64,000 bases of DNA. Origin: Chitinophaga sp. YR573 (GTDB lineage Bacteria; Bacteroidota; Bacteroidia; Chitinophagales; Chitinophagaceae). How positions within the stretch are numbered: position 1 is the first letter of the stretch; each line of letters starts with the position of its first letter. Positions 54,380-62,910 of the stretch are shown one piece after another. A model generated the notes under the pieces. The model was not told where the DNA came from. It saw only the letters and a program-made list of their open reading frames with translations, and made no database searches. Location: assembly GCF_900110995.1 (NCBI RefSeq), contig NZ_FOJF01000001.1, positions 947,199 through 1,011,198 of the forward strand, read 5' to 3'. Both the position numbers and the translations under genes were made by a program.

Positions 54380-55573
54380 CTATGCCGGGAATGATATTTT
54401 TCCCATTGTAACCGCCGGCATACCTGGCTTTCCAAAATCTATCCCCTCTCCTGCTACCGCTTCATTCGCCAGTATGGCAAATAATACTGCTTCTTTTGCA
54501 TCTCCTTCTATTCCTATCTCTCCTGTACTGCGGATTCGTAGACGTGGCATCTGTTGCTTTATCAAACTTATCAATAAAGGATTATGTGCACCACCACCGC
54601 TTACATACACTGCATAATCCTTCTCTTTATCCAGTACACTTAATAACGCATCTGTAATAGTATCTGCACTAAAATACGTTAAAGTTGCCATGACATCATA
54701 AGAAGAAAGATCCTTTGTATTACTGCGTTCCTGCGCTTTCTCTACATACTCTTTATTGAATAACTCAGGGCCTGTTGTTCTTGGAAAAGGCTCTTTGAAA
54801 AAAGGATGATCTTTTAATGCTGCCAACAACGGTTCACTCACTTTACCCTGTAAAGCAAACAAAGCGTCTTTATCAAACTCCTCCCTGAAATAAATACGTG
54901 CAAAAGCATCCAACAAAGTATTACCCGGACCGGTATCCGTTACATACACCGCAGAAGCATCTAATGTAGCAGGTAAAAAGGTGAAGTTCGAAATACCGCC
55001 CATATTCAGCATGATCCTGTCTTCTCCCTGTTTGGAGAAAATGCAGTAGTCGCCGTATAAAGCCAATGGTGCACCTTCTCCACCGGCAGCAATATGTTTC
55101 TGCCTGAAATCACTAAGGGTGATGATACCTGTATCTACAGCGATATGGTCTCCGTCTCCGATTTGTAAAGTAGCATTAAAGAAAAACTGCCGCTGATGTA
55201 AGCTTTTAGGACTGTGATAGACTGTTTGCCCGTGAGAGGCTATCAGGTCTACGTCCTGCGGGTTTATGTTCCATCTCTTTAAAGCTTCCAGGATATAAGC
55301 AGCATGCACCTTTGCCAGCCAGGGATTCAATAAACACAGTTGTTCAAAGCTGATCATCTCCTTTGCAAATATCTTGCGGATTTCGTCTTTTACCATAACA
55401 GGGTAAGAGAAGGTATGGAAATGCTCCAGTGTTACTTTGGTATCCATCCCACTGCCACTTATGGCACATAGGGCCACATCCAATCCATCCAGCGATGTAC
55501 CGGACATTAAGCCGATAATACGCCTTACAGGTTTATTGGAAATATCGAAGAGTTTATGCAGGTTTTTATTCAT
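54380..55573 (-). CDS. anmK: Anhydro-N-acetylmuramic acid kinase
   Basis: 397 residues, about 25 longer than E. coli AnmK owing to an N-terminal extension. Kinase motifs: RIIGLMSGTSLDGLDVALC (19-37), ASHGQTVYHSP, DFRQKHIAAGGEGAPLALYG, MLNMGGISNFT, VTDTGPGNTLLDAF and VYVSGGGAHNP. It cleaves the 1,6-anhydro ring of anhMurNAc with phosphorylation, giving MurNAc-6-P for MurQ. Its ATG overlaps the MurQ stop by four bases, so the two are coupled. Confidence 0.96.
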   Translation of the reverse strand: MNKNLHKLFDISNKPVRRIIGLMSGTSLDGLDVALCAISGSGMDTKVTLEHFHTFSYPVMVKDEIRKIFAKEMISFEQLCLLNPWLAKVHAAYILEALKRWNINPQDVDLIASHGQTVYHSPKSLHQRQFFFNATLQIGDGDHIAVDTGIITLSDFRQKHIAAGGEGAPLALYGDYCIFSKQGEDRIMLNMGGISNFTFLPATLDASAVYVTDTGPGNTLLDAFARIYFREEFDKDALFALQGKVSEPLLAALKDHPFFKEPFPRTTGPELFNKEYVEKAQERSNTKDLSSYDVMATLTYFSADTITDALLSVLDKEKDYAVYVSGGGAHNPLLISLIKQQMPRLRIRSTGEIGIEGDAKEAVLFAILANEAVAGEGIDFGKPGMPAVTMGKISFPA

Positions 55574-56373
55574 GACTTTCCACTTTCAATAGCTGATCGA
55601 ATACTTCCCTTTTCTGCAATCAGTTGTTTCGCAGTTTCTTCATCTACGGCTAATTCCGTCATCACCATCTTCACCGCCCGGCTGATTAGTTTTTTATTAC
55701 TCAGCTGCATATCCACCATCTTATTCCCTTTCACATGTCCCAGCTGTATCATCACTGTAGTAGAAATCATATTCAGGATCAGCTTCTGTGCAGTACCTGC
55801 TTTCATACGCGTACTACCGGTCAGGAACTCCGCGCCTACTTCTGCTTCTACAGGATATTCCACTGCAGCAGCCAGCGGACTGCCTGTATTACAGGTTACA
55901 CATCCGGTAAGGATCCCCTGCTTACGCAATGTTGTTACGCCCCCAATCACATAAGGAGTAGTACCCGATGCCGCAATACCTATCACGGTATCTTTATCTG
56001 TGATTGAAAACTGCGCCAGATCTTTTACTGCCTGCTCCGCATCATCTTCTGCAAACTCCACTGCTTTACGGATGGCGGTATCACCACCTGCAATAATGCC
56101 CACTACCAGCTCATGTGGTACACCAAACGTTGGTGGACATTCAGATGCATCCAGGATACCCAGTCTGCCACTGGTTCCGGCGCCTATATAAAAAAGACGG
56201 CCACCCTGTTTCATGCGTTTAACAATGGCAGTTACCAGCGGCTCTACCTGGGGAATGGCTTTTGCAACAGCCAGCGGAACAGTCATGTCCTCGCTGTTAA
56301 TACCTTCCAGTATGGCCGTCACACTCATTTGCTCCAGGTTGTTAAAACGGGAAGACATTTCTGTAGTCAGCAT
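55570..56373 (-). CDS. murQ: N-acetylmuramic acid 6-phosphate etherase
   Basis: 267 residues, slightly shorter than E. coli MurQ (298). The SIS-domain signature FYIGAGTSGRLGILDASECP (about 63-82) is followed by PPTFGVPHELVVGIIAGGDT, the family's GIAASGTTPYVIGG, and EFLTGSTRMKAGTAQKLILN. It removes D-lactate from MurNAc-6-P to give GlcNAc-6-P. Second gene of the symporter-murQ-anmK operon: 10 bases after the symporter stop and overlapping anmK. Confidence 0.96.
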   Translation of the reverse strand: MLTTEMSSRFNNLEQMSVTAILEGINSEDMTVPLAVAKAIPQVEPLVTAIVKRMKQGGRLFYIGAGTSGRLGILDASECPPTFGVPHELVVGIIAGGDTAIRKAVEFAEDDAEQAVKDLAQFSITDKDTVIGIAASGTTPYVIGGVTTLRKQGILTGCVTCNTGSPLAAAVEYPVEAEVGAEFLTGSTRMKAGTAQKLILNMISTTVMIQLGHVKGNKMVDMQLSNKKLISRAVKMVMTELAVDEETAKQLIAEKGSIRSAIESGKS

Positions 56374-56383
56374 ATCATTAAGA

Positions 56384-57841
56384 TTATAGTAGTTTTTTTT
56401 CTGCCGGTTTTGAAAACAGTAATAACCCGATAAACATCAGTAAACCGTTTATTACCAGTAATTCCAATCCTATTTTATAATCACCCAGCACTTTCGCCTG
56501 GTAGGTATCCAGGAAAAGACAGATCAGCGGTGCAGCCACAGCCAGCACTGGTACTACGGCATCATTCACCCTGCGGCGGGTAAGGATCCCGAAAGAGAAC
56601 AATCCCAGCAAAGGGCCATAAGTATAACTGGCCACCACCAGGATTACATTGATCATACTGGCACTGTTAATATATTTAAACAGCAGCACGAACAGCAAAA
56701 AGATAAAAGATACAACCAGGTGTACCCTTTGCCGGGTCTTTTTCTGCTGCACTTCTGTAAGGTTGCCACGTTGGCGTATATCCAGGATATCTATACAAAA
56801 AGAAGATGTTAATGCGGTGATAGCACCATCTGCACTTGGGAACAATGCGGAGATCAGTGCAATGATAAAGATGATGGACATATAAGCAGGCATATGCTCC
56901 AGCGCCAGCACAGGGAAGATCTTATCCCCTACGGCAGATACATGCAGGAAGTCGGCATACAGGTATAATAACCCACCCAGGAAAAGGAATAACATGATGA
57001 CTCCCAGTAATACAAATGCCAGGGTTACCACATTTTTCTGCGCGCCTTTCAGCGTTTTCACAGAGATGTTCTTCTGCATCATTTCCTGGTCCATACCCGT
57101 CATGGTAATCGTGATGAACATCCCGCCTAAAATCTGTTTTAAGAAGAAAGATTTATCATCCGGATTGGTGAAAAAGATCTGCGTCATATGCTTGTTGGTC
57201 ATAGCTGTAAAACTATCACCCAGACTAAGATTCATGGTATGCAGGATATAGATTACACAGATAACGAGTCCCAGCAGCATACAGCTGGTTTGCATAGTAT
57301 CTGTATATACGATAGTCTTTACACCACCTTCAAAAGTGTATAATAATATCATGATGAGGATGACCAGTGTAGTAACCCAGAACGGGACATTAAACTGATT
57401 CATGATCGCCTCCTGTAAGATGTTTACCACCAGGTACAAACGGGCCGTAGCCCCCAGCGTTCTTGATAATATAAAGAATGATGCGCCTGTTTTATAAGAG
57501 GCTTTTCCGAAACGGTTGCTTAAATAATTATAGATAGAGGTGAGATGCAGCTTATAATATAAAGGCAGCAATACATAAGCAATCACCAGGTATCCCAGGA
57601 AATAGCCGATCATTACCTGAAAATATGCGAAGGCTGCGGTGGCCACTCCACCCGGTACACTTACAAAGGTGACACCACTTAATGAAGTTCCTACCATCCC
57701 AAATGCTACCAGCATCCAGTTACTGTTACGGTTGCCAATAAAGAAAGATTCATTACTGGAATTACGACCGGTATACCATGCTACCAGCAACAGAACAGCA
57801 AAATAAATGATAACAATAGAAAACAGGAGGATTGGTGACAT
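56384..57841 (-). CDS. Sodium:solute symporter (SSS family)
   Basis: 485 residues from the ATG at 57841 (MSPILLFSIVIIYFAVLLLV); an upstream frame extension is hydrophilic and unlikely. About 13 membrane segments. SSS features are seen in VAWYTGRNSSNESFFIGNRN, FGMVGTSLSGVTFVSVPG and LISALFPSADGAITALTSSF. As first gene of the operon with murQ and anmK, it probably carries MurNAc, anhMurNAc or a related amino sugar across the inner membrane. The exact substrate is inference. Confidence 0.9.
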   Translation of the reverse strand: MSPILLFSIVIIYFAVLLLVAWYTGRNSSNESFFIGNRNSNWMLVAFGMVGTSLSGVTFVSVPGGVATAAFAYFQVMIGYFLGYLVIAYVLLPLYYKLHLTSIYNYLSNRFGKASYKTGASFFILSRTLGATARLYLVVNILQEAIMNQFNVPFWVTTLVILIMILLYTFEGGVKTIVYTDTMQTSCMLLGLVICVIYILHTMNLSLGDSFTAMTNKHMTQIFFTNPDDKSFFLKQILGGMFITITMTGMDQEMMQKNISVKTLKGAQKNVVTLAFVLLGVIMLFLFLGGLLYLYADFLHVSAVGDKIFPVLALEHMPAYMSIIFIIALISALFPSADGAITALTSSFCIDILDIRQRGNLTEVQQKKTRQRVHLVVSFIFLLFVLLFKYINSASMINVILVVASYTYGPLLGLFSFGILTRRRVNDAVVPVLAVAAPLICLFLDTYQAKVLGDYKIGLELLVINGLLMFIGLLLFSKPAEKKLL

Positions 57842-57880
57842 ACTAGCTATTTGGTTGTTACAGTTATTAAAAACTGCATA

Positions 57881-57925
57881 AAAACGCACATTCTCTCTTA
57901 AATGTAAATACAAAAACGCAGAAAA
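57881..57925. promoter_or_regulatory. Repeated AAAACGCA motif between symporter and GH9-CE4 genes
   Basis: AAAACGCA occurs at 57881-57888 and 57913-57920, in direct orientation and 32 bases apart (three helical turns). The second copy extends to AAACGCAGAAAA (57914-57925), identical to a stretch upstream of the deoR-type gene. The minus-strand TACATTTA at 57906-57899, a near match to the -7 box of the symporter promoter, lies between the copies. The layout suits a DeoR repressor controlling both divergent genes. Confidence 0.5.
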
Positions 57926-58002
57926 ACTAAAAATATATGCAGAAAGCCGAAGAAAATCTTATTTTAGTATTGCTGCATATTCCACTAATTACAATCTTAA
58001 GT

Positions 58003-60495
58003 ATGAAAACACTGCTCTTATGCTTGTTGTTTACTTTTATTAATATTACTGCATTTGCCGACTGGATCCGCATTAACCAGATGGGCTATACTCCTGCTGG
58101 CAGTAAGGTAGCGGTATGGTGCAGCAAAGAACAAGATACATTAAAATATTTTGAGCTGATAGATGCGCGTACGCATAAAGTAGTGTATCATCATATGGCA
58201 GGTGCTGCCTTTGGCGCATATGGGCCATTCCGGCAAACTTACCGGCTGGACTTTTCCGCATTTCGCCAACCGGGACGGTATTACCTGCAAACAAGGATAA
58301 TAAATGCAGCAGACACTATGGTTACTGCCGGTCTTAAGTCGTCGGCCATAGCTATGGGCATAACGGCATCCCCTGTGTTTACTATCAGCGATACAGTATA
58401 TAAAGGTGCTGCGGATTTCTGTCTTCGCTATATGCGCCAGCAAAGAAGTGGATTCAATCCTTTTCTGAAAGATTCCTGCCATACGCATGACGGCTTTCCG
58501 GTTTATGGTCCGGATAGCGTTTTTGTGCCGGTTTCAGGTGGATGGCACGATGCCTCCGACTATTTACAATATGTCACTACCTCTGCCAATGCAACCTGGC
58601 ACCTCTTAGCAGCTTATCGTGATTTCCCAGGCGTTTTTACGGATAGTTTACAGGCAAATGGTCTCTCAGGCTACAACGGGATCGCAGATGTGCTGGATGA
58701 GGCTAAATGGGGCCTAGACTGGCTGATGAAAATGTACCCTGCTGATGACAGGATGTATAACCAGATCGGAGATGACCGGGACCATCAGGGTATGCGAATC
58801 CCTAAACAGGATACCAACTTTTACAATCACGGACTGGAACGCCCGGTTTATTTCTGCACCGGTGAACCACAGGGTTTATTGAAATATAAAAACAGGAGTA
58901 CCGGCGTTGCTTCTACTGCGGGGAAATTCAGCAGCTCCTTTGCGATGGGTTATCGTTTATTATCCCCCTTACAACCTGCTTATGCAGATTCTCTGTTACA
59001 TAAAGCCCATGCGGCATATCAACTGGGAATAGCGAAACCGGGTGTTTGTCAGACAGCTCCGGGAAGATCTCCTTATTTCTATGAAGAAGATAATTATACA
59101 GATGATATGGAACTGGCCGCAGCGGAGCTGGCCGGTACATTCGATGCACTCACCTTTGCCAGACAGGAGCCTATTACTCCCTGGCTGGGTAAAGACACCG
59201 CAAAACATTATCAATGGTATCCTTTTATCAATGCAGGCCACTATGAACTGGCCAAACAACTAAAAGGACATAACAGGGATACCATTATCCAATACTACAA
59301 ATCAGGTATTGAAAAAGTCTGGAACAAAGCAGAACACAACGGTTTCTACAGAGGTATCCCTTACATCTGGTGCAGCAACAACCTCACAGTAGCTTTCGCT
59401 ATTCAATGTTACTGGTACCGCCAATTAAGCGGTGACCAGACCTACATCCAACTAGAACAAGCCTGTTTCGACTGGATCTTCGGCTGTAATCCCTGGGGCA
59501 CAGGTATGGTATACGGATTACCTGCCAACGGCGATACACCCTCAGATCCCCACTCTTCCTTATCACATTTAAAACATTATCCACTGGATGGCGGACTAGT
59601 AGACGGCCCTGTTTACACCAATATCTTCAAAAATCTCATAGGTATAAAACTGGAAGATGCTGATGAATATGCCGACTTCCAAAGCGATCTCGCCGTATAT
59701 CACGATGACTTCGGAGACTACAGCACCAATGAGCCAACCATGGATGGTACGGCTGTAATGATTTACTTATTAGCCGCTAAAGAAGCAGAAGGAAAAACAA
59801 TTACACAGGGAGCTATTACAAGAACAGACAGCTCTAAAAAAGAAATAGCATTAGTATTCACAGCAGATGAATTCGGAGACGGATTACCAATCATCTCTCA
59901 AACATTACAACAACAAAAAGTAAAAGCCTCTTTCTTTTTCACTGGAAGATTTTATAATACAAAAGCATATCAACTCCCTGTTAAAGCCCTGTATAAAGCC
60001 GGTCATTACCTCGGCCCTCATTCAGATAAACACCTGTTGTACTGCGACTGGCAAAACCGTGATAGCCTCTTAGTCACACAACAGGAATTTGAAACAGACA
60101 TGTCTCAGAATTTATCTAAAATGAAAAAAATAGGTATAGATACAACGGCTGTTAAATACTACATCCCTCCATACGAATGGTGGAACAACGCCATCGCAAC
60201 ATGGTCTTATAAAATAGGATTACAGTTAGTAAACTTCACTCCCGGCACCGGCAGCAACGCAGATTACACTTATCCCGGCATGCCTAATTACAAAAGCAGT
60301 AAAGAGATTTACAACGAAATAATGAAGTTTGATAAAAACAGAAAAGGGAATTTAAACGGGGTGATATTACTTATACATGCCGGTACTGATCCAAGAAGAA
60401 CAGATAAGTTTTACAACAAACTCAACCAGCTGATCAGCGAATTAAAAAAAGAAGGATATCAGTTTAAAAAGATAAATGAGCTGATAAGGAACTAA
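58003..60495 (+). CDS. Secreted GH9 glycosidase fused to a CE4-type deacetylase domain
   Basis: 830 residues from the ATG at 58003 (MKTLLLCLLFTFINITAFAD); the longer frame from 57937 lacks a signal. Ig-like CelD_N domain (about 19-130: RINQMGYTPAGSKVAVW). GH9 domain (about 135-600) with catalytic-base motif GGWHDASD (179-186), HYPLDGGLVDGP and the acid glutamate in YSTNEPTMDG (E577). C-terminal NodB-like domain (about 612-830) with FTADEFGDG (D622), GPHSDKH (H673, H677) and VILLIHAG (H792). GH9 includes cellulases but also exo-beta-glucosaminidases, and CE4 enzymes deacetylate GlcNAc or MurNAc. Beside murQ and anmK, an amino-sugar polymer is a better guess than cellulose. Confidence 0.87.
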   Translation: MKTLLLCLLFTFINITAFADWIRINQMGYTPAGSKVAVWCSKEQDTLKYFELIDARTHKVVYHHMAGAAFGAYGPFRQTYRLDFSAFRQPGRYYLQTRIINAADTMVTAGLKSSAIAMGITASPVFTISDTVYKGAADFCLRYMRQQRSGFNPFLKDSCHTHDGFPVYGPDSVFVPVSGGWHDASDYLQYVTTSANATWHLLAAYRDFPGVFTDSLQANGLSGYNGIADVLDEAKWGLDWLMKMYPADDRMYNQIGDDRDHQGMRIPKQDTNFYNHGLERPVYFCTGEPQGLLKYKNRSTGVASTAGKFSSSFAMGYRLLSPLQPAYADSLLHKAHAAYQLGIAKPGVCQTAPGRSPYFYEEDNYTDDMELAAAELAGTFDALTFARQEPITPWLGKDTAKHYQWYPFINAGHYELAKQLKGHNRDTIIQYYKSGIEKVWNKAEHNGFYRGIPYIWCSNNLTVAFAIQCYWYRQLSGDQTYIQLEQACFDWIFGCNPWGTGMVYGLPANGDTPSDPHSSLSHLKHYPLDGGLVDGPVYTNIFKNLIGIKLEDADEYADFQSDLAVYHDDFGDYSTNEPTMDGTAVMIYLLAAKEAEGKTITQGAITRTDSSKKEIALVFTADEFGDGLPIISQTLQQQKVKASFFFTGRFYNTKAYQLPVKALYKAGHYLGPHSDKHLLYCDWQNRDSLLVTQQEFETDMSQNLSKMKKIGIDTTAVKYYIPPYEWWNNAIATWSYKIGLQLVNFTPGTGSNADYTYPGMPNYKSSKEIYNEIMKFDKNRKGNLNGVILLIHAGTDPRRTDKFYNKLNQLISELKKEGYQFKKINELIRN

Positions 60496-61742
60496 TTCCT
60501 TACCTGCCCATCTCCTCTTATAAACCATTTCTCTGTTACCAGTTTTTCTAATGCAAACGGCCCACGTGCATGTAATTTCTGTGTAGAGATACCTATCTCC
60601 GCACCTAATCCAAACACCCCACCATCTGTAAAACGTGTAGAGGCATTGATGTATACTGCTGCTGCATCTACTTCATTCAAAAAACGCTCACTGATAGCCG
60701 CATCCGCAGACACAATCGCCTCAGAATGTTTGGAAGAATATTCCTGTATATGCTGCAAGGCCTCATCTGCCCCGGACACTACTTTCACAGAACATTTGAA
60801 ATCCAAAAACTCACGACCGAAATCTTCAGGAGCCGCATGTTCCAGTAAAGGATAATCCAGTTTTTTCAGGATATCATATGCTGTTTCATCAGCAAAGATT
60901 TCCACATCATATGCTTTCAGGGAAGGTGCTAATAACGATAACAATGCTCCTGCTACTTCTTTATCCACCAACACAGTATCCAGTGAATTACATACAGAAG
61001 GACGGGAGACCTTTGCATTGGTAACAATAGCACTGGCCTTATTTAAATCTGCCGTTTTCTCTACATAAGTATGACAAACACCAGCCCCCGTTTCTATTAC
61101 AGGCACACGGGAATTAGCGCGTACATATTCTATCAGTTGCTGTGATCCCCGGGGAATAATGATATCAATGTATTTCACCGCAGTAAGCATATCACCTATC
61201 AGTGCACGGTCTACCGGTAATAACTGTACGGCGTTTACATCTACATTAAACTCCTTCAATACATCCTGTATCAGGCTTACCAATATTGTATTGGTAAAAA
61301 AGGCATCTGATCCACCACGCAATACACATACGTTACCAGAGCGGATACATAACGCTGCCACATCTAAAGTAACATTAGGTCTTGATTCATAAATCACACC
61401 TACTACTCCCAGCGGAACAGTACGTTTCTGCACATGTAACCCATTATCTAATGTTCTTTCCAGTAAAACCTGGTTGGCAGGATCAGGTAACAACGCTATC
61501 TCATTCAGGCTATCTGCCAGTTGTTTGATACGACTCTCATTCAGCACCAGGCGATCCATTTTCGGGTCCTGCGCAGACATCTTCTCAATGTCTTTCTTGT
61601 TCTCTGCCACTATAGCAGCCGTATTCGCCACTACATGCACCGCCAGCCGTTGCAGCAACTGCTGCTTCTGCTGATCAGGCAATCCCTTTACAGAACGGGT
61701 GGCTGCCTGTGCCTGCTCCAATAAACCTTGTATAGATTCCAT
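60492..61742 (-). CDS. proA: Glutamate-5-semialdehyde dehydrogenase (gamma-glutamyl phosphate reductase)
   Basis: 416 residues, normal length. NADPH-dependent reduction of gamma-glutamyl phosphate, the second step of proline synthesis. Motifs: GVVGVIYESRPNVTLDVAAL (111-130), RGGSDAFFTN, the nucleophile C251 in SRPSVCNSLDTVLVD, and GLGAEIGISTQKLHARGPFA near the C-terminus. It follows proB by 14 bases. The stop overlaps the end of the convergent GH9-CE4 gene by four bases. Confidence 0.97.
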   Translation of the reverse strand: MESIQGLLEQAQAATRSVKGLPDQQKQQLLQRLAVHVVANTAAIVAENKKDIEKMSAQDPKMDRLVLNESRIKQLADSLNEIALLPDPANQVLLERTLDNGLHVQKRTVPLGVVGVIYESRPNVTLDVAALCIRSGNVCVLRGGSDAFFTNTILVSLIQDVLKEFNVDVNAVQLLPVDRALIGDMLTAVKYIDIIIPRGSQQLIEYVRANSRVPVIETGAGVCHTYVEKTADLNKASAIVTNAKVSRPSVCNSLDTVLVDKEVAGALLSLLAPSLKAYDVEIFADETAYDILKKLDYPLLEHAAPEDFGREFLDFKCSVKVVSGADEALQHIQEYSSKHSEAIVSADAAISERFLNEVDAAAVYINASTRFTDGGVFGLGAEIGISTQKLHARGPFALEKLVTEKWFIRGDGQVRN

Positions 61743-61756
61743 GTTACTTTTTCTTA

Positions 61757-62791
61757 CTACAACAATACAATATCATCGGCATGTGCAATCTCTAAATTCT
61801 GCACTTTCCCATCTTCAGTTAAAATCTCTGAAGATACTTTTGCCCGTGCCACGGCAATCACATTATGCTCCTCATCTACTATTTCAAATACCTCTCCGCA
61901 TTCAAATTTTTCCAGCACTGTCAACACACCTACTGCCAGCAAGCTACGCCTTTTCTGCAAAGCAGTAAGAGCGCCTTCATCTACCAGTACCCGGCCGGTT
62001 ACCAGGCTGCCACTGGCCAGCCATTTCTTTCGGGCGGGCATGCTGCACTCCTGCGGTAAACACAGGGTACCTGTTTTCTCTTCTATTGCGTTGATAATAC
62101 CATCAGGTGTATGAATACCAAAGATCACCACTTTAATGCCCATGCGGGTAGCCAAACGGGCAAAGGTGAGTTTAGACACCATCCCACCCAAACCAAGACT
62201 GGATTTCTTTGTATCTGCCAGTGATAAGATGCTTTCATCAATCTGCTCTATCAGCGGTACTACCTTGCCTTCTTTATCCAATACCCCACCTACAGAAGTA
62301 CTGAACAGCAATATAGAAGCACCAAATCCAACAGCTATCAGGGTAGCCAGTTCGTCGTTATCGGAGAATTTCAGCTCCAGATCACTAACTACGTCATTTT
62401 CATTGGCTACCGGGATTACACCGCTTTCCCACAACTCTTCATATGTTTTCTTTAACTGCAGGAACTGCGCACGGTTGCTGAAGTGCCTGCGTTCGCACAA
62501 ACTTTGTGCAATCGCGATATCGTAAGGGGCAAAATACCGTGCGTATTTACTCAGCAGCAAGGGGTTACCAATAGCTGCGGCGGCTTTACGCTCGCTGATA
62601 GTGCCATTATAGTGTTTCAGGTATTTCTTACCGGCGGCTACCGCTCCCGAAGATACCAGTACAATATTGTATTCCTGCTGCAAATCCGCTGCCTGCCTGG
62701 CTATAGATGCCAGTATCGTTTCATCCAGCTCACCATTTTCATGTGTAATAGATGCCGTCCCAAATTTTATAACTACAATCGGTTTGTTCAC
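61757..62791 (-). CDS. proB: Glutamate 5-kinase
   Basis: 344 residues from a GTG start (62789-62791). Amino-acid-kinase domain (1-250): VVIKFGTASIT, IVLVSSGAVAAGKK, VIPVANENDVVSDLELKFSD-ND and SSLGLGGMVSKLTFARLATR. C-terminal PUA domain (about 270-344: KKWLASGSLVTGRVLVDEGA; VFEIVDEEHNVIAVARAKVS). It phosphorylates glutamate for proline synthesis. One oddity: the segment usually reading LLTDxxGLY is FSTSVGGVLDKEGK here, lacking the aspartate. First gene of proBA, divergent from the SGNH hydrolase gene. Confidence 0.94.
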   Translation of the reverse strand: MNKPIVVIKFGTASITHENGELDETILASIARQAADLQQEYNIVLVSSGAVAAGKKYLKHYNGTISERKAAAAIGNPLLLSKYARYFAPYDIAIAQSLCERRHFSNRAQFLQLKKTYEELWESGVIPVANENDVVSDLELKFSDNDELATLIAVGFGASILLFSTSVGGVLDKEGKVVPLIEQIDESILSLADTKKSSLGLGGMVSKLTFARLATRMGIKVVIFGIHTPDGIINAIEEKTGTLCLPQECSMPARKKWLASGSLVTGRVLVDEGALTALQKRRSLLAVGVLTVLEKFECGEVFEIVDEEHNVIAVARAKVSSEILTEDGKVQNLEIAHADDIVLL

Positions 62792-62910
62792 TGCTCACTG
62801 AATTTGCTGCCAAAATATTGAAAAAGCATCGATTTTTTATGAAAAACACTATATAATAATCAATAAGAATGCAATATTTTTAGTAGCAATTAAAATACAG
62901 CACGAATCGT

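Noticed and set aside
58003..60495. Simple cellulase annotation for the GH9 protein
   Set aside because: The GH9 fold alone does not establish cellulase activity, and the fused deacetylase domain plus murQ/anmK context argue for an amino-sugar substrate.
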